Counted from the stretch's first letter, positions 1 to 8,960 are shown. The stretch: DNA of 64,000 bases from Bacillus andreraoultii (GCF_001244735.1 NZ_LN868937.1:418595-482594), one strand, 5' to 3'. Notes: generated from the sequence alone by a model not told the origin. Numbers and translations are program-made.

Positions 1-1
1 C

Positions 2-481
2 AACTTGCCAACAGTAAGTACGGTTAGTAATAAAAGTACGTATGTAAGTGGGAAAACAAGCAACTCTAGTACCGTTTATGTGAAAATCGGTTCGAAAACA
101 TACAAGGGAACGAGCGATAGTAAAGGCCAATATAAAATAACAATTCCGAAACAAAAGGCGGGGACGAAGATTTCTGTTTACGCAAAAAACAATTATGGTT
201 CTAGTAAGCAGAAGACAATAAATGTACTTGATAGAATTGCACCAAGTGTTCCTACAGTGAAGTCGGTCAGTCATTCTTCAAAATACATTACTGGAAAAGC
301 AGAAAAATCTTCGACAGTTACCGCGTATGTCGGCAATAAAAAACTTGGATCGGCTAAAGCAGATAAAAACGGTAATTACAAAATTAAAATAAGCAAGCAG
401 AAAATAGGAACAAACATTAAAGTAAGAGCCGTGGATGCATCAAATAACAAAAGTGGTTACCGTACGGTTAAAGTAAAATAA
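2..481 (+). CDS. C-terminal part of a secreted/surface protein with Ig-like modules (5' truncated by window edge)
   Basis: The reading frame is open to the left edge, so only the C-terminus of a larger protein is present. A TTG codon at position 5 has no visible ribosome binding site and is probably internal. Two tandem modules of about 80 residues can be seen. Each has the pattern PTV..V....YVSGK...STVYV followed by a GxYKIxIxKQKxGTxIxVxA stretch and a TxxV linker. This is the bacterial Ig-like fold type often repeated at the C-terminus of Gram-positive extracellular enzymes. The same modules occur four times in the metallopeptidase at 16689-19535, so this may be the tail of a related secreted enzyme. 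No LPXTG sorting motif is present. The protein ends just before a strong terminator. The catalytic part, if any, lies outside the window. Confidence 0.7.
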   Translation, partial: NLPTVSTVSNKSTYVSGKTSNSSTVYVKIGSKTYKGTSDSKGQYKITIPKQKAGTKISVYAKNNYGSSKQKTINVLDRIAPSVPTVKSVSHSSKYITGKAEKSSTVTAYVGNKKLGSAKADKNGNYKIKISKQKIGTNIKVRAVDASNNKSGYRTVKVK

Positions 482-505
482 CCATCGCCAATATTCTTTG
501 GGGAA

Positions 506-550
506 GGGGCATCTAGAAAGTGATATTTTGACTTCTAGAGCCCCTTTTTA
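506..550 (+). terminator. Rho-independent terminator after the Ig-module protein
   Basis: A long hairpin pairs GGGGC plus TCTAGAAAGT with ACTTCTAGA plus GCCCC across an 8-9 nt loop and is followed by TTTTTA. It starts about 25 nt after the stop codon. Confidence 0.85.
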
Positions 551-599
551 CTGTCTAAAACAACAGTCTATGTTGACAAAGATACAGACCGCCTTTTTC

Positions 600-745
600 T
601 ATTTCCTATACGCTTAAGCGCTCTAAGGAAGGCTCTAGCAGCATGACACAAAACCGAAAAACGCTTTTTTCAGCGAACCACGGTTTTCGTTTCGTCTAAA
701 GGCTCAAGCGTCCCTGAGTTTTCTTTACTTGGCGAGTAGAGAACA
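600..745. repeat. Dispersed degenerate intergenic element, copy 1
   Basis: This stretch in the 481-979 gene-free gap resembles segments at about 10505-10620 and 12071-12230. Shared blocks with the 12071 copy include CCTATACG, CGC, AAGGA-GGCT, GCAT-ACA and CGAAAAA. Shared blocks with the 10505 copy include TTTTTC-G-GAAC-ACG and CTAAAGG. A nested hairpin (AAAACCG/CGGTTTT enclosing CGCT/AGCG) lies at 651-687. No coding potential was seen. Confidence 0.4.
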
Positions 746-881
746 AATATGGCCCGTGTCGGTAACTATAATACGTACAGAAATCTTGTCTAACTTTAAA
801 AATTATTGAGTACAAAGTCCCGTTTTAAGCACCTCATTATAATTGAGCGGGCAACTCATAGATAAATAGAATCGTATATTA

Positions 882-887
882 TATAAT
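882..887 (+). promoter_or_regulatory. Possible -10 element for the zinc-ribbon cluster
   Basis: A TATAAT hexamer lies about 95 nt upstream of the gene at 980. No convincing -35 hexamer was found at the right distance, so this is a weak call. Nothing else was recognised in the 745-979 part of the gap. Confidence 0.3.
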
Positions 888-979
888 AGGAACGTACGTC
901 TAGGATAGGGGATTATTACGAATAATATAATTCAATTATCCTAGTAAAAAAGGAATATCTATACGGAGGAGAGCAGGAA

Positions 980-1444
980 ATGAGTGAAATTTACGAAAAG
1001 ATTGGGAGCGGTATAAATAAGATTCAAGGTAGCCTCCAATCAAGTCAAGCGGTTAGTATGCATAAGAAAGCGATTCAAGAAGCGGGCTTAAAGCGGTCAG
1101 AAATTCTCATTCAACTAGGTGAAGAATTATATAAAAAATACCGCAATGGAGAATTCGAATCTTCTGAACTTGGGAAAAAAGTAGAAGCGTTAAAGGAATT
1201 TGATAGGAAGATTTATGAAGCAAAACAAGCAATTGCTAAACTCCAAGCTGAGTCTACAGACCATAATTGCCCGAATTGTGGTGTTAAAGTAACGGTGGAT
1301 GATAAGTTTTGTGGAAGTTGTGGAACAAAATTAGAGCTATATTCACAAGAAGAAGTAACAGAAACAAAAGTATGTTCAAGTTGTGAAGAAGAAATCCCAT
1401 TCGATGCAGCATTTTGCAGTTGTTGCGGAACAAAATTGTCTTAA
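980..1444 (+). CDS. Double zinc-ribbon protein, soluble
   Basis: A 154-residue protein with an N-terminal alpha-helical, charged region (about residues 1-92) and two C-terminal zinc ribbons. The ribbons use Cys 97/100/111/114 and Cys 132/135/146/149, each of the CxxC-n-CxxC type. There is no signal peptide or membrane segment, so it is probably cytoplasmic. The start is supported by a GGAGGAG ribosome binding site. It is the first of three consecutive zinc-ribbon genes on the same strand, with only about 85 nt and no obvious terminator before the next. The function is unknown. The neighbourhood, with the third gene TcaA/YvbJ-like, suggests a membrane-associated envelope or stress role. That is inference only. 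Confidence 0.75.
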   Translation: MSEIYEKIGSGINKIQGSLQSSQAVSMHKKAIQEAGLKRSEILIQLGEELYKKYRNGEFESSELGKKVEALKEFDRKIYEAKQAIAKLQAESTDHNCPNCGVKVTVDDKFCGSCGTKLELYSQEEVTETKVCSSCEEEIPFDAAFCSCCGTKLS

Positions 1445-1528
1445 TTGTTAAACAGATGTGTATAAACTTTAACGATAGCAATTATTTATGGCATGGGAAA
1501 TTTTTACTTGGTGAGGAGAGAACGGTTT

Positions 1529-3172
1529 ATGTATTGTCGGACATGCGGTCAGTCGAATCCCGATTGGAGCAACTACTGTATTTATGATGGGACTTCTTTA
1601 GTTAATGATAGTTCCAGTAAAAATGTAAAACTAGCAAACAAAGAAACAAACTTTTGTCCGGGATGTGGTGGAAAAATAAGCGGAACGGATAATTATTGTC
1701 AGAGTTGCGGATATTCACTGCTTAAATTTACAGTTGGAGAAGAAGATATTCAAGTGGTTCCTCCAAGTGTGACAAAAGTATTAAAAAAAGGGAAGTTTAT
1801 TCATTGGTCAAACGTTGAAGTCGTTGCGATAGCAAAAAAGGCTTTTGTTCCAGCAATACTTGCATTTGCAATTATGTTTATTTTAAATTTTATTTTCTCC
1901 ACGTTTGTAACGTCTCCATTTGATAAATTATTTGAGCAAGCCTTTGATACAACTCCAAAAGAAATGGTACTTGATATGGCTGAACAGTATGATGCGGATG
2001 TTCGTATTCCACAGAAATTAACGGGAGCGAGCGATTATGTAATGGCATCGCATTTATTAACGCCAAAATTTACTTTTGACTTTAAAGGAAGCGAGTATGA
2101 TGAACGATTTCACGTGAATGGTGAATTAAACGCTTCTGTAAAAAGCTTGTTGTATCTCATCATCCCTTTTATCGCGCTGATGATCGGTGGCGTATTTTAC
2201 CGAAAGAAAAACCCTGAGATATCGATACAATCATTTCTTCTTGGGGCCGTTGGGATTGGCGTTATTTATGGATTAATTCTTAGTGTTGTATCTTTATTTA
2301 GTGGATTCGACTTCAAAGCGAATATACCTGATGGAGAGGATACCGTTTCGTTTGCAATCGAGGCAAAATATCCTTTTGTTTTTGCACTACTTAAAGGCTT
2401 TGCAATAGGTTCGATATTTAGTTTATTAGGAATGCTCTTTAGTATAGATCGGCGTCGTATAACGAAACATTTAGAAACATTAGTTCCAATGGGTACGCCT
2501 ATTCATCAAGGGGCAGCTGCGTTTTTCCGTAGTTTTGGCACCCTTACCGTTATTGTAATGTTCATCGTTTTTAAGAAAATTAAAGGGATAAAAGCAACGT
2601 TAGCAATGCTTGGTGTTTCTGGAATTGATCAATTGTTTGAAAAATCATGGAGCACGGTGAGTTTTATTGGAATTCATCTATCATCGATCATTTATAGTAT
2701 CGTCCATTTTTCACCACTATCGTTTGAATTAATAGAAAGAGGGAATGAGAGCGAAGGAATTGGCTATTCCATTTTGTCTGGTTTCTCACCAAAGGGAGAC
2801 ATGGACACGAGCGATTTTCATGCTTTAGCATATTTATTCAGTACAGAAAACTATAATCTTTATTTAAAACTAGCCATCTTAATTCCAGTTGTCTTCCTTG
2901 TGTATAGTGGTTACCGAATGGCGAAAACAAATGTATCAGACTATAAGACATTCATCATTTTTAGTCTTGTCTATAGTATATTGGCGACAATCTTAACGTC
3001 AATTGCAACGATTTCAATAAGTGGTCATGTGACAATATCCGGTGAAGGCGCTGAAGGATCGGCAATTCTATTTGCTGCTAGCACTGTAAAAATGTTTATC
3101 GGTAGTTTTATTATTGCATTTGCTGCAAGTTATCTCGGTAATTACGGAAGGAAGTTTTTATCAAAGCGATAG
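1529..3172 (+). CDS. Zinc-ribbon polytopic membrane protein
   Basis: The 547-residue reading starts at the ATG at 1529, which has GAGGAG 10 nt upstream. The longer open frame from 1493 lacks such a site. The N-terminus has two ribbon-like clusters. The first, C3/C6/C17, has Asp where the fourth Cys is expected (CIYDG) and may not bind zinc normally. The second (Cys 43/46/57/60) is complete. After about residue 100 the protein has roughly eight hydrophobic segments, with a larger polar loop after the first. It resembles the zinc-ribbon plus multi-TM hypothetical proteins common in Bacilli. No transport or catalytic motif was recognised. It lies between two other zinc-ribbon genes, probably in one transcription unit with the upstream one. 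Confidence 0.7.
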   Translation: MYCRTCGQSNPDWSNYCIYDGTSLVNDSSSKNVKLANKETNFCPGCGGKISGTDNYCQSCGYSLLKFTVGEEDIQVVPPSVTKVLKKGKFIHWSNVEVVAIAKKAFVPAILAFAIMFILNFIFSTFVTSPFDKLFEQAFDTTPKEMVLDMAEQYDADVRIPQKLTGASDYVMASHLLTPKFTFDFKGSEYDERFHVNGELNASVKSLLYLIIPFIALMIGGVFYRKKNPEISIQSFLLGAVGIGVIYGLILSVVSLFSGFDFKANIPDGEDTVSFAIEAKYPFVFALLKGFAIGSIFSLLGMLFSIDRRRITKHLETLVPMGTPIHQGAAAFFRSFGTLTVIVMFIVFKKIKGIKATLAMLGVSGIDQLFEKSWSTVSFIGIHLSSIIYSIVHFSPLSFELIERGNESEGIGYSILSGFSPKGDMDTSDFHALAYLFSTENYNLYLKLAILIPVVFLVYSGYRMAKTNVSDYKTFIIFSLVYSILATILTSIATISISGHVTISGEGAEGSAILFAASTVKMFIGSFIIAFAASYLGNYGRKFLSKR

Positions 3173-3187
3173 GATGTAAAACAGTAA

Positions 3188-3230
3188 CCTCTATCCCTAC
3201 TATCAGTTAAGGGATGGAGGCTTTCCCCTT
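3188..3230 (+). terminator. Hairpin between zinc-ribbon genes
   Basis: CCTCTATCCCT pairs with AGGGATGGAGG around a 9-10 nt loop, followed by CTTTCCCCTTT. It looks like an intrinsic terminator or attenuator 15 nt after the second zinc-ribbon gene, so the third gene may be transcribed partly independently. Confidence 0.55.
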
Positions 3231-3261
3231 TAAAAGGCCCAGAATAGAAAGGAGAAAAACA

Positions 3262-4644
3262 ATGATTCATTGCAAAAATTGCGGACAGGAATTGAAAGAA
3301 GGACAATCCTTTTGCAATCAATGTGGCGCAGATAATCGAAAAGAACTTGAAAATTCACGTACGGTAGAGCGAAAAAAAGGTGAAAAAAAGGTAAAAAAAG
3401 GTACAACGTTTCGTATCATCGCTATAGTTGTTGTACTCTTATCTTTACTTGGTACTCATTTTTATTTTTCTCACCAATACAAACCTGAAAAAACCGTAGA
3501 AGCGTTTGAGAAGGCAGTCTTTACGAAAGATAAAAAACAATTGGCGAAAATCGTGAATGAAGGACAAAATAAAGTGTCGGTTACAGAAAAAGAAATGGAT
3601 AGTTATATTAAGTATTTAACAAAAGAGAATGATTTTTCAAGCTTGATGAAAGATTTAAAAGAACAATCAATCATCATTGGAAACGATGGGACGCCAAAGC
3701 CAGTAGCAGATCGATATGGAAATAAAGTTCTTATACTTAAAGAAGCTGCGAAAAAGAAGTGGGGTATTTATAAACAATACGTTGTTGAAGTCATTCCATT
3801 TCAATTAAAAATTTCTGCAAACTTTCCAAATACAAGTGTTTCCATGAATGGTAAGAAAGTAAAGACCATAAAAAAGGCAGATAATTATGTTAGTTTCGGA
3901 TATGTTTTACCTGGAAACCATCATATAGAAGCTGAAAGTAAAGGTGAATTCTCAACATTTGAATTAGAGGATACAATTGACTTTTCAATGGCTGAAGATA
4001 ATGTCATTCATCACGAGCTCGAATTTGAAGGTGCTTATATTACAATTGAATCAAATTACGACGATGCAAAAATATTTGTCAATGGAAAAGATGCGAAGGT
4101 AAATGTGGCTGATGCGGGTGAGTTCGGTCCTATTGCTACAGATGGTTCTGTTAAAATTTCTGCAGAACGGACATTTCCTACCGGAGTGAAAAAGTCAAAC
4201 ACAGTTACGGTTGAAGATGATTCTTATATATATTTAGAGTTTAAAGAAGCGGAAACAGAAGCTTTTGATGATCCAAAAGCTGAGTTAAATGATTTAATGA
4301 ATGGTTATATCTCGAGTAATATGGATGCAATAAATTATGGAGACTTCTCTTATGTGAGTGATTATTTAGATCCATCAGGCCCTGCGTATAAAGAGACTAG
4401 AAACTATAATCAGCAATTATATGATCGAGGAATAGAAGAAGAAAGTTTAAAAGTTGAAGTAAAAGATTATGAAATTGTTGATGAGAATACTTTTAAAGTC
4501 TTTACTTATGAGGAATATCATATTTATTATGGTGAAGATGATGTGAAGAAATTTAAAGCCTTTAATGCGCAATATTTAGTAAAAGTAACGGAAGATGGTG
4601 ATATGAAAGTGTACCAACTAATTAAGACGAAAGAGATCAAATAG
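3262..4644 (+). CDS. TcaA/YvbJ-like zinc-ribbon membrane-anchored protein
   Basis: A 460-residue protein. The start at 3262 is chosen because AAAGGAG sits 8 nt upstream; the open frame from 3214 runs through the preceding hairpin. The order is: an N-terminal zinc ribbon (Cys 4/7/18/21), a very basic linker, one transmembrane helix (about residues 48-69), then about 390 extracellular residues made of several small domains. This is the architecture of TcaA/YvbJ proteins: zinc ribbon inside, one TM, TcaA repeats and an NTF2-like C-terminal domain outside. In staphylococci TcaA affects glycopeptide susceptibility; for this protein an envelope role is inference. The C-terminal region (YISSNMDAINYGDF.YV.DYLDP) fits the NTF2-like part. 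Confidence 0.75.
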   Translation: MIHCKNCGQELKEGQSFCNQCGADNRKELENSRTVERKKGEKKVKKGTTFRIIAIVVVLLSLLGTHFYFSHQYKPEKTVEAFEKAVFTKDKKQLAKIVNEGQNKVSVTEKEMDSYIKYLTKENDFSSLMKDLKEQSIIIGNDGTPKPVADRYGNKVLILKEAAKKKWGIYKQYVVEVIPFQLKISANFPNTSVSMNGKKVKTIKKADNYVSFGYVLPGNHHIEAESKGEFSTFELEDTIDFSMAEDNVIHHELEFEGAYITIESNYDDAKIFVNGKDAKVNVADAGEFGPIATDGSVKISAERTFPTGVKKSNTVTVEDDSYIYLEFKEAETEAFDDPKAELNDLMNGYISSNMDAINYGDFSYVSDYLDPSGPAYKETRNYNQQLYDRGIEEESLKVEVKDYEIVDENTFKVFTYEEYHIYYGEDDVKKFKAFNAQYLVKVTEDGDMKVYQLIKTKEIK

Positions 4645-4786
4645 GTTTATGTTCAATCAGAGGGGAGTGCTCCCTCGAGTACGTATAAGTTTTCCCATCG
4701 TAGTGGAGATTCTGGCGGAAGTTCACGTAATCGGAGATGAAAATGTGAAGTAGAATGGGAGGCAAGACATAAACAATAAGAAGCAA

Positions 4787-4921
4787 ATGTTGTTTAGTGA
4801 CAAGTGGCTAAACAAGGCAACGATAATGACAAGACTTATCATTTTGACAACAGTGTCAACAGGGCGAAAAGCAAAGCAACGTGAGGCAAACGAAGCAGCG
4901 AAAAGAGCTCGAAACTTATAA
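4787..4921 (+). CDS. Candidate 44-residue small protein
   Basis: A short ATG-initiated frame with a hydrophobic stretch (TIMTRLIILTTVS) followed by a basic, alanine-rich tail (REANEAAKRARNL). It stops immediately before a strong terminator, the placing expected for a small gene. The weak point is initiation: the good GGGAGG at 4757-4762 is 25 nt from the ATG and 6 nt from an in-frame ATA at 4769. Another short frame, 4649-4753, ends just upstream. It could be a real small membrane-active peptide, a decayed gene, or chance. The rest of the 4645-5097 gap shows nothing else coding. Confidence 0.25.
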   Translation: MLFSDKWLNKATIMTRLIILTTVSTGRKAKQREANEAAKRARNL

Positions 4922-4923
4922 TT

Positions 4924-4968
4924 AAGCAAGAGGGGAAGAACATTACACTTTCTCCTCTTGCTTTTTTT
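4924..4968 (+). terminator. Rho-independent terminator of the zinc-ribbon region
   Basis: GCAAGAGG-GA pairs with TC-CCTCTTGC around a roughly 15-nt loop, followed by TTTTTTT. It begins directly after the stop of the candidate small frame ending at 4921. Confidence 0.8.
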
Positions 4969-5097
4969 ATTCTTGTTTGAAGGTAGTTAAAGGTTTCTCT
5001 TTTTATAAGAATACCTTTGTTGTATGAGTGAGTGATTCCATCCGGTTGGGAATACACACTTCAACGTTTCCAGGTGCCAGACCCCCTGGTAGATGGA

Positions 5098-5787
5098 TTA
5101 GTTATTTACTAACTCATTTAACAGTGCTAAAGTTTCCTCTATATTAATATCATCCTCAAAAAATTGATAATTATCATTTTGGTAGGTTGTAATGTATAAA
5201 TACTTTCGATAGACTTTTTTAGCTTCACCCTCATCGATGCGTGTATATCGATCATTATCTTTTACAATCCCTGTAACCGTTTTGACTAGAATGTAAGGTA
5301 GCCTGTATTCATCATGGTCATAACTAAATTCATTTCCCTTTATGGTGACCTTATTAAATTCTTCTTTTGGCACGTCTTTATATTCACTAGTTTCAAGATA
5401 TTTGTCAGGTAATAAGAGTTTTTTAAATAAATTTCTACCAGCCATATCTTTTTTTTTGACGTATGCTGGATTTAACTTAAATACGGGTGCTTTTATTGCT
5501 TTCATACGAGTACTTTGGGAAACGCCAAACTCCTTAATATTTGAGACTTTAATATTCGTATGATGAACAGAAATAAAATTTGCTCTATTTCTCTTTAACA
5601 CTTCTATTTTCAGACAGGTCAATCCCTTTTCATTGCTATGCGGTTGGAAATTTACGGAAGAGCCTATAGAAATATCCCCATCATTTTCTACCAAATTTGA
5701 AATATGAAAAAAACGGCTTTCTCCATTTTCATCTGATATAAAGCCATATCCTTTCTCGTTAAAAAACTTCGTCACGCGACCTCTCAT
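5098..5787 (-). CDS. Cold-shock-domain protein with a C-terminal extension
   Basis: A 229-residue protein. Residues 1-65 form a cold-shock/OB-fold nucleic-acid binding domain with RNP1-like KGYGFIS and RNP2-like RFFHI. Ordinary Csp proteins are 65-70 residues, so about 160 residues are extra. This tail is lysine- and tyrosine-rich and ends in an acidic helix (FFEDDINIEETLALLNEL); I do not recognise it. The ATG start has TGGAG 9-10 nt upstream. The RNP2 site has Arg-Phe-Phe in place of the usual Val-Phe-Val/Phe, so binding may differ. It is a single gene facing leftward and probably binds RNA or single-stranded DNA in the cytoplasm. Confidence 0.7.
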   Translation of the reverse strand: MRGRVTKFFNEKGYGFISDENGESRFFHISNLVENDGDISIGSSVNFQPHSNEKGLTCLKIEVLKRNRANFISVHHTNIKVSNIKEFGVSQSTRMKAIKAPVFKLNPAYVKKKDMAGRNLFKKLLLPDKYLETSEYKDVPKEEFNKVTIKGNEFSYDHDEYRLPYILVKTVTGIVKDNDRYTRIDEGEAKKVYRKYLYITTYQNDNYQFFEDDINIEETLALLNELVNN

Positions 5788-5924
5788 TTTCTACAACTCC
5801 ATTCGATAAAAAACCTTTATTTTTTAATTATAGCAAAAATCATTGGAGATGAATGGGTTTTTTTGGAAGCAGGAAAGCGGGGGTGGGTTTAAGGGGTGTG
5901 TTTGTCCCGTGCTAATTTGTTATT

Positions 5925-6040
5925 CAATCAAACGTTTGATTGGATCGGGCGGTAAGCCTTGATTCCAAGGGATTTGTCGATTTTCTGACCGCGTGATTCG
6001 ACAAAAACCTACTCATATGGGTCTTTTCTTTTTGTTTAGG
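5925..6040. repeat. Palindrome-centred dispersed element, copy 1
   Basis: It begins with the perfect 18-bp palindrome CAATCAAACGTTTGATTG (5925-5942) and continues with CAAGGGAT and TTCGACA blocks. Related copies lie at about 25310-25400 and 35345-35440. Such palindromes resemble TetR-family operators, but their position in intergenic repeats with conserved flanks suggests an element rather than a single operator. The remaining 5788-6596 gap shows no recognisable gene. Confidence 0.4.
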
Positions 6041-6596
6041 AAAAATTATATTAAGGAGATGGTATTATAATAACGTTCTTCGTTTCTTAGGTAGATGGCT
6101 TTTAATAGGTCTGGAAATGCTGATTAATCGATATGATGAACAGTAAAATGACCATGACTTACATGTAATCCTCAATTCGTACATCTTTTCTACTCTAAAA
6201 TGGTGCTGGGGAATCTCCTGAAGTTTTATGAATTTCACTTTTTACACTTTTCATATGATACATTGGACCCGAAAAGTGGAATGTACCATCACTACGGTAA
6301 TGTGTTAAAATGTACAATATTTATGATATAAGATATAGTTGTTAAATATGAATATCAACTGTTTCGAAAAGTGGAAGAAGCGAACGGACAAACTATCTAC
6401 TTAAATAGCAGTATTAATTATATGTTTCTTGATTTGTTCCACAGTTGTTTTTTTCCGACAACTCGTAATTTTTTCAGCTATTTTATTTAATAGTTACTTT
6501 CTCCATTTAAAATCTAATATTGAGTCATGCTTTGCTAAAATAATGTAAAGCTTATTAAGACAAGCACGTGAAAACCGTTAACAAAGGGGATTTTAT

Positions 6597-7625
6597 ATGT
6601 ATCAATTAACAAAGAAACAAGCACAACATATTGTGGATAAAATGATGGAAGATATACCATATAACATAAATATTATGGATGAAAGTGGAATTATTATTGG
6701 CAGTGGTAATAAAGAACGGATTGGTACATTGCATCATGGAGCGGTGGAGGCGATTAAGCAGGGAAAAATAGTAGAAATAGAGCGTGATGAGGAATTTGTT
6801 AAAAAGGGGATAAACTTGCCGATTAAAATGAATGACGAAATAATTGGAGTGGTTGGAATTAGTGGGGAAGTAGAGGAAACAAAGCCATTTGGGAATCTAG
6901 TTCGATCTACGTTTATGTTACTAATTGAACAAAGCACTGCCATGGAGAAGGAAAATCGCCAAGAAAAAGTGAAACAGGAATTTTTTACCCGAATCATAAA
7001 CCATGAAACTATGTATACGAATGAATTAGTTGAGCAAGCAAAAATATATGAAATTGATTTATATAAACCGTCACAAGTCGTTTATGTGGAAGCTTCTGAA
7101 TGGATTGATGAAGTAACAACAATACATGTCCCTTGCTTTAAACCTTCAAACCGTTCACTCTGTCTCATCCTACAGGAATCGAATGTAATAAACAAAGTTA
7201 TTGAACAGATTAGAAAACAACATCCAAATGCTTACATATCAATAAGCCTTATGAATGATAAAATTGCAACCGGATATACTGAGGCGCAATCTGCTATACG
7301 AGTTATAAAAGGGTTATTACCGAATAAAAAAGTCATTTATTATGAAAACTGCGAATTTGTCGCGGATATTTCCAACTTTCTCAAGAATAACCAAAGGCTC
7401 GATCGGCTCACCCATTTATTGGAGAAACAAATTGATTTAGTGAAAACCATTCAAGTTTACATAAGTACAAACTTAAATGCGAATGAAGCTGCCGATATGT
7501 TAAATATTCATAGAAATACGTTGAACTATCGATTAGACCGGATTCATGCACTAACGGGAAAGAATCCGAAAAATATTGTCGAGCTATTGGAATTATTGTT
7601 TATGCTTATTTATCGGGTTAAGTGA
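6597..7625 (+). CDS. cdaR: CdaR-family transcriptional regulator (sugar-diacid/glycerate type)
   Basis: A 342-residue protein. The N-terminal ~130 residues match the putative sugar-diacid recognition domain (starting near LTKKQAQHIVDKMM and containing GIIGVVGISG-like segments). The C-terminus is a PucR-type helix-turn-helix (NEAADMLNIHRNTLNYRLDRI, about residues 298-318). Such regulators activate glycerate or diacid catabolic genes. The neighbouring convergent operon encodes a GntP permease and glycerate kinase, the expected targets. The ATG has AAAGGGGA at a good distance. The call is secure at family level. The inducer is inferred from the neighbours. The B. subtilis relative is YsfB. Confidence 0.85.
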   Translation: MYQLTKKQAQHIVDKMMEDIPYNINIMDESGIIIGSGNKERIGTLHHGAVEAIKQGKIVEIERDEEFVKKGINLPIKMNDEIIGVVGISGEVEETKPFGNLVRSTFMLLIEQSTAMEKENRQEKVKQEFFTRIINHETMYTNELVEQAKIYEIDLYKPSQVVYVEASEWIDEVTTIHVPCFKPSNRSLCLILQESNVINKVIEQIRKQHPNAYISISLMNDKIATGYTEAQSAIRVIKGLLPNKKVIYYENCEFVADISNFLKNNQRLDRLTHLLEKQIDLVKTIQVYISTNLNANEAADMLNIHRNTLNYRLDRIHALTGKNPKNIVELLELLFMLIYRVK

Positions 7626-7683
7626 GAAGATTTGCTTGACGGATGGGGTTTGGCTAGAAAAGCTTCCGTGTTTATAGAAAAAG

Positions 7684-7712
7684 GTCCTGTCGTATCAAAT
7701 ATACGCCAGGAC
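7684..7712 (-). terminator. Terminator between cdaR and glycerate kinase (convergent)
   Basis: GTCCTG-CGTAT pairs with ATACG-CAGGAC around a 4-nt loop. On the minus strand it is followed by CTTTTTCT, so it serves mainly the kinase operon. Confidence 0.75.
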
Positions 7713-7723
7713 TTCATAACACT

Positions 7724-8860
7724 TTACTTTAACAATCTCGCAATACTTTCTGCTGTTCGGGCCACATTTTCTTTTCCTTGTTTTAATAATATTTCAAGTT
7801 CGGCTGCTCCTGGTACGATACCAAAAATTGCATCGAATCCTTCTTCATACAAAACTTCAACATCTTTCCCAATGTAACCAGCTAAAGCAATGACTTTTAT
7901 TCCATTGTTAACACTTTTCGTAGCTTTGGCGACACCGTATGGGGTTTTGCCGAATTTCGTTTGAAAATCAATGCCACCTTCACCAGTAAAGCAGTAATCG
8001 GCATGTTGTAGTTTTTCTATTAAATTCGTGTGTTCAATGACAATTTCGATACCTTTTTTCATCGTTGCATTTGTAAAAGCAAGTAATCCTGCGCCAAGAC
8101 CACCAGCAGCCCCTGCACCTGGTACATCTAAAATATCAATGTTCAGTTGTACTTTCACAATCTCTGCATAGTGCCGAAGATTGTCATCAAGAATGTTGAC
8201 CATTTCTGGAGTTGCTCCCTTTTGCGGTCCGAACACAAGAGAGGCACCATGTTCGCCGCATAATGGGTTCGTTACGTCAGATGCAACTAAAATATGGACA
8301 TCTTTTAGTTGTGGCAAAACATTGGTTGTATCGATTGTCGCGAGTTCACCTAAAAATCCTCCACCAAGTTGTAATTCCGCTCCATTTTTATCGAGAAATT
8401 GGTAGCCAAGTGCTCGTGCCATACCTGTACCACCATCATTTGTTGCACTACCGCCAATACCTAAAATAATATTGGAAATTCCTTTTTCCATACAATCTTT
8501 CATCAATTCGCCGGTTCCGTAAGTTGTCGTCACGAGTGGATTTTTTGTTTCTTTCGTGACATATTGAATGCCGCTAGCTGCTGCCATTTCGATAACGGCT
8601 GTTTTTCCGTCACCGAGAATTCCGTATGTTGCTTTTACTGGTGTGCCTAGTGGTCCAGTTACTTCTTTATCAATAAATGTTCCACCTGTTGCATCGACGA
8701 GTGATTGGACCGTACCTTCACCGCCGTCTGCCATTGGAACGTGAATACATTTGGCATCGGGAATGGCTCTTTTAATGCCAAGTTCCATTGCTTCACATAC
8801 TTCTTTTGCTGTCATACTCTCTTTAAACGAGTCTGGCGCTAATAAAAATACTTTTCCCAT
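7724..8860 (-). CDS. glxK: Glycerate kinase (GarK/GlxK family)
   Basis: This enzyme phosphorylates D-glycerate with ATP to phosphoglycerate, feeding glycolysis. The 378-residue reading starts at the ATG at 8860, with GAGGTG 6 nt upstream, giving the family N-terminus (LLAPDSFKESMTAKEV). The frame is open further upstream to 8920, but that would place codons before the ribosome site. Typical motifs are GGEGT (residues about 45-50), GIGGSATNDGGTGMARALG and GAGAAGGLGAGL, all of the glycerate kinase type 1 family. It is the second gene of a two-gene operon behind a GntP permease (100 nt apart). Confidence 0.92.
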   Translation of the reverse strand: MGKVFLLAPDSFKESMTAKEVCEAMELGIKRAIPDAKCIHVPMADGGEGTVQSLVDATGGTFIDKEVTGPLGTPVKATYGILGDGKTAVIEMAAASGIQYVTKETKNPLVTTTYGTGELMKDCMEKGISNIILGIGGSATNDGGTGMARALGYQFLDKNGAELQLGGGFLGELATIDTTNVLPQLKDVHILVASDVTNPLCGEHGASLVFGPQKGATPEMVNILDDNLRHYAEIVKVQLNIDILDVPGAGAAGGLGAGLLAFTNATMKKGIEIVIEHTNLIEKLQHADYCFTGEGGIDFQTKFGKTPYGVAKATKSVNNGIKVIALAGYIGKDVEVLYEEGFDAIFGIVPGAAELEILLKQGKENVARTAESIARLLK

Positions 8861-8960
8861 CATGAACACCTCGTTATTTTTTAAATGCTTGAACACTGTT
8901 GTAATGTCTATGAAAACCATATTTTACAGTAGCTACTATTTAGATAAAGGAGAAAAAATT

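Noticed and set aside
6568-6587. cre-like site before cdaR (TGAAAACCGTTAACA)
   Set aside because: The left half is one base out of register with the cre consensus.
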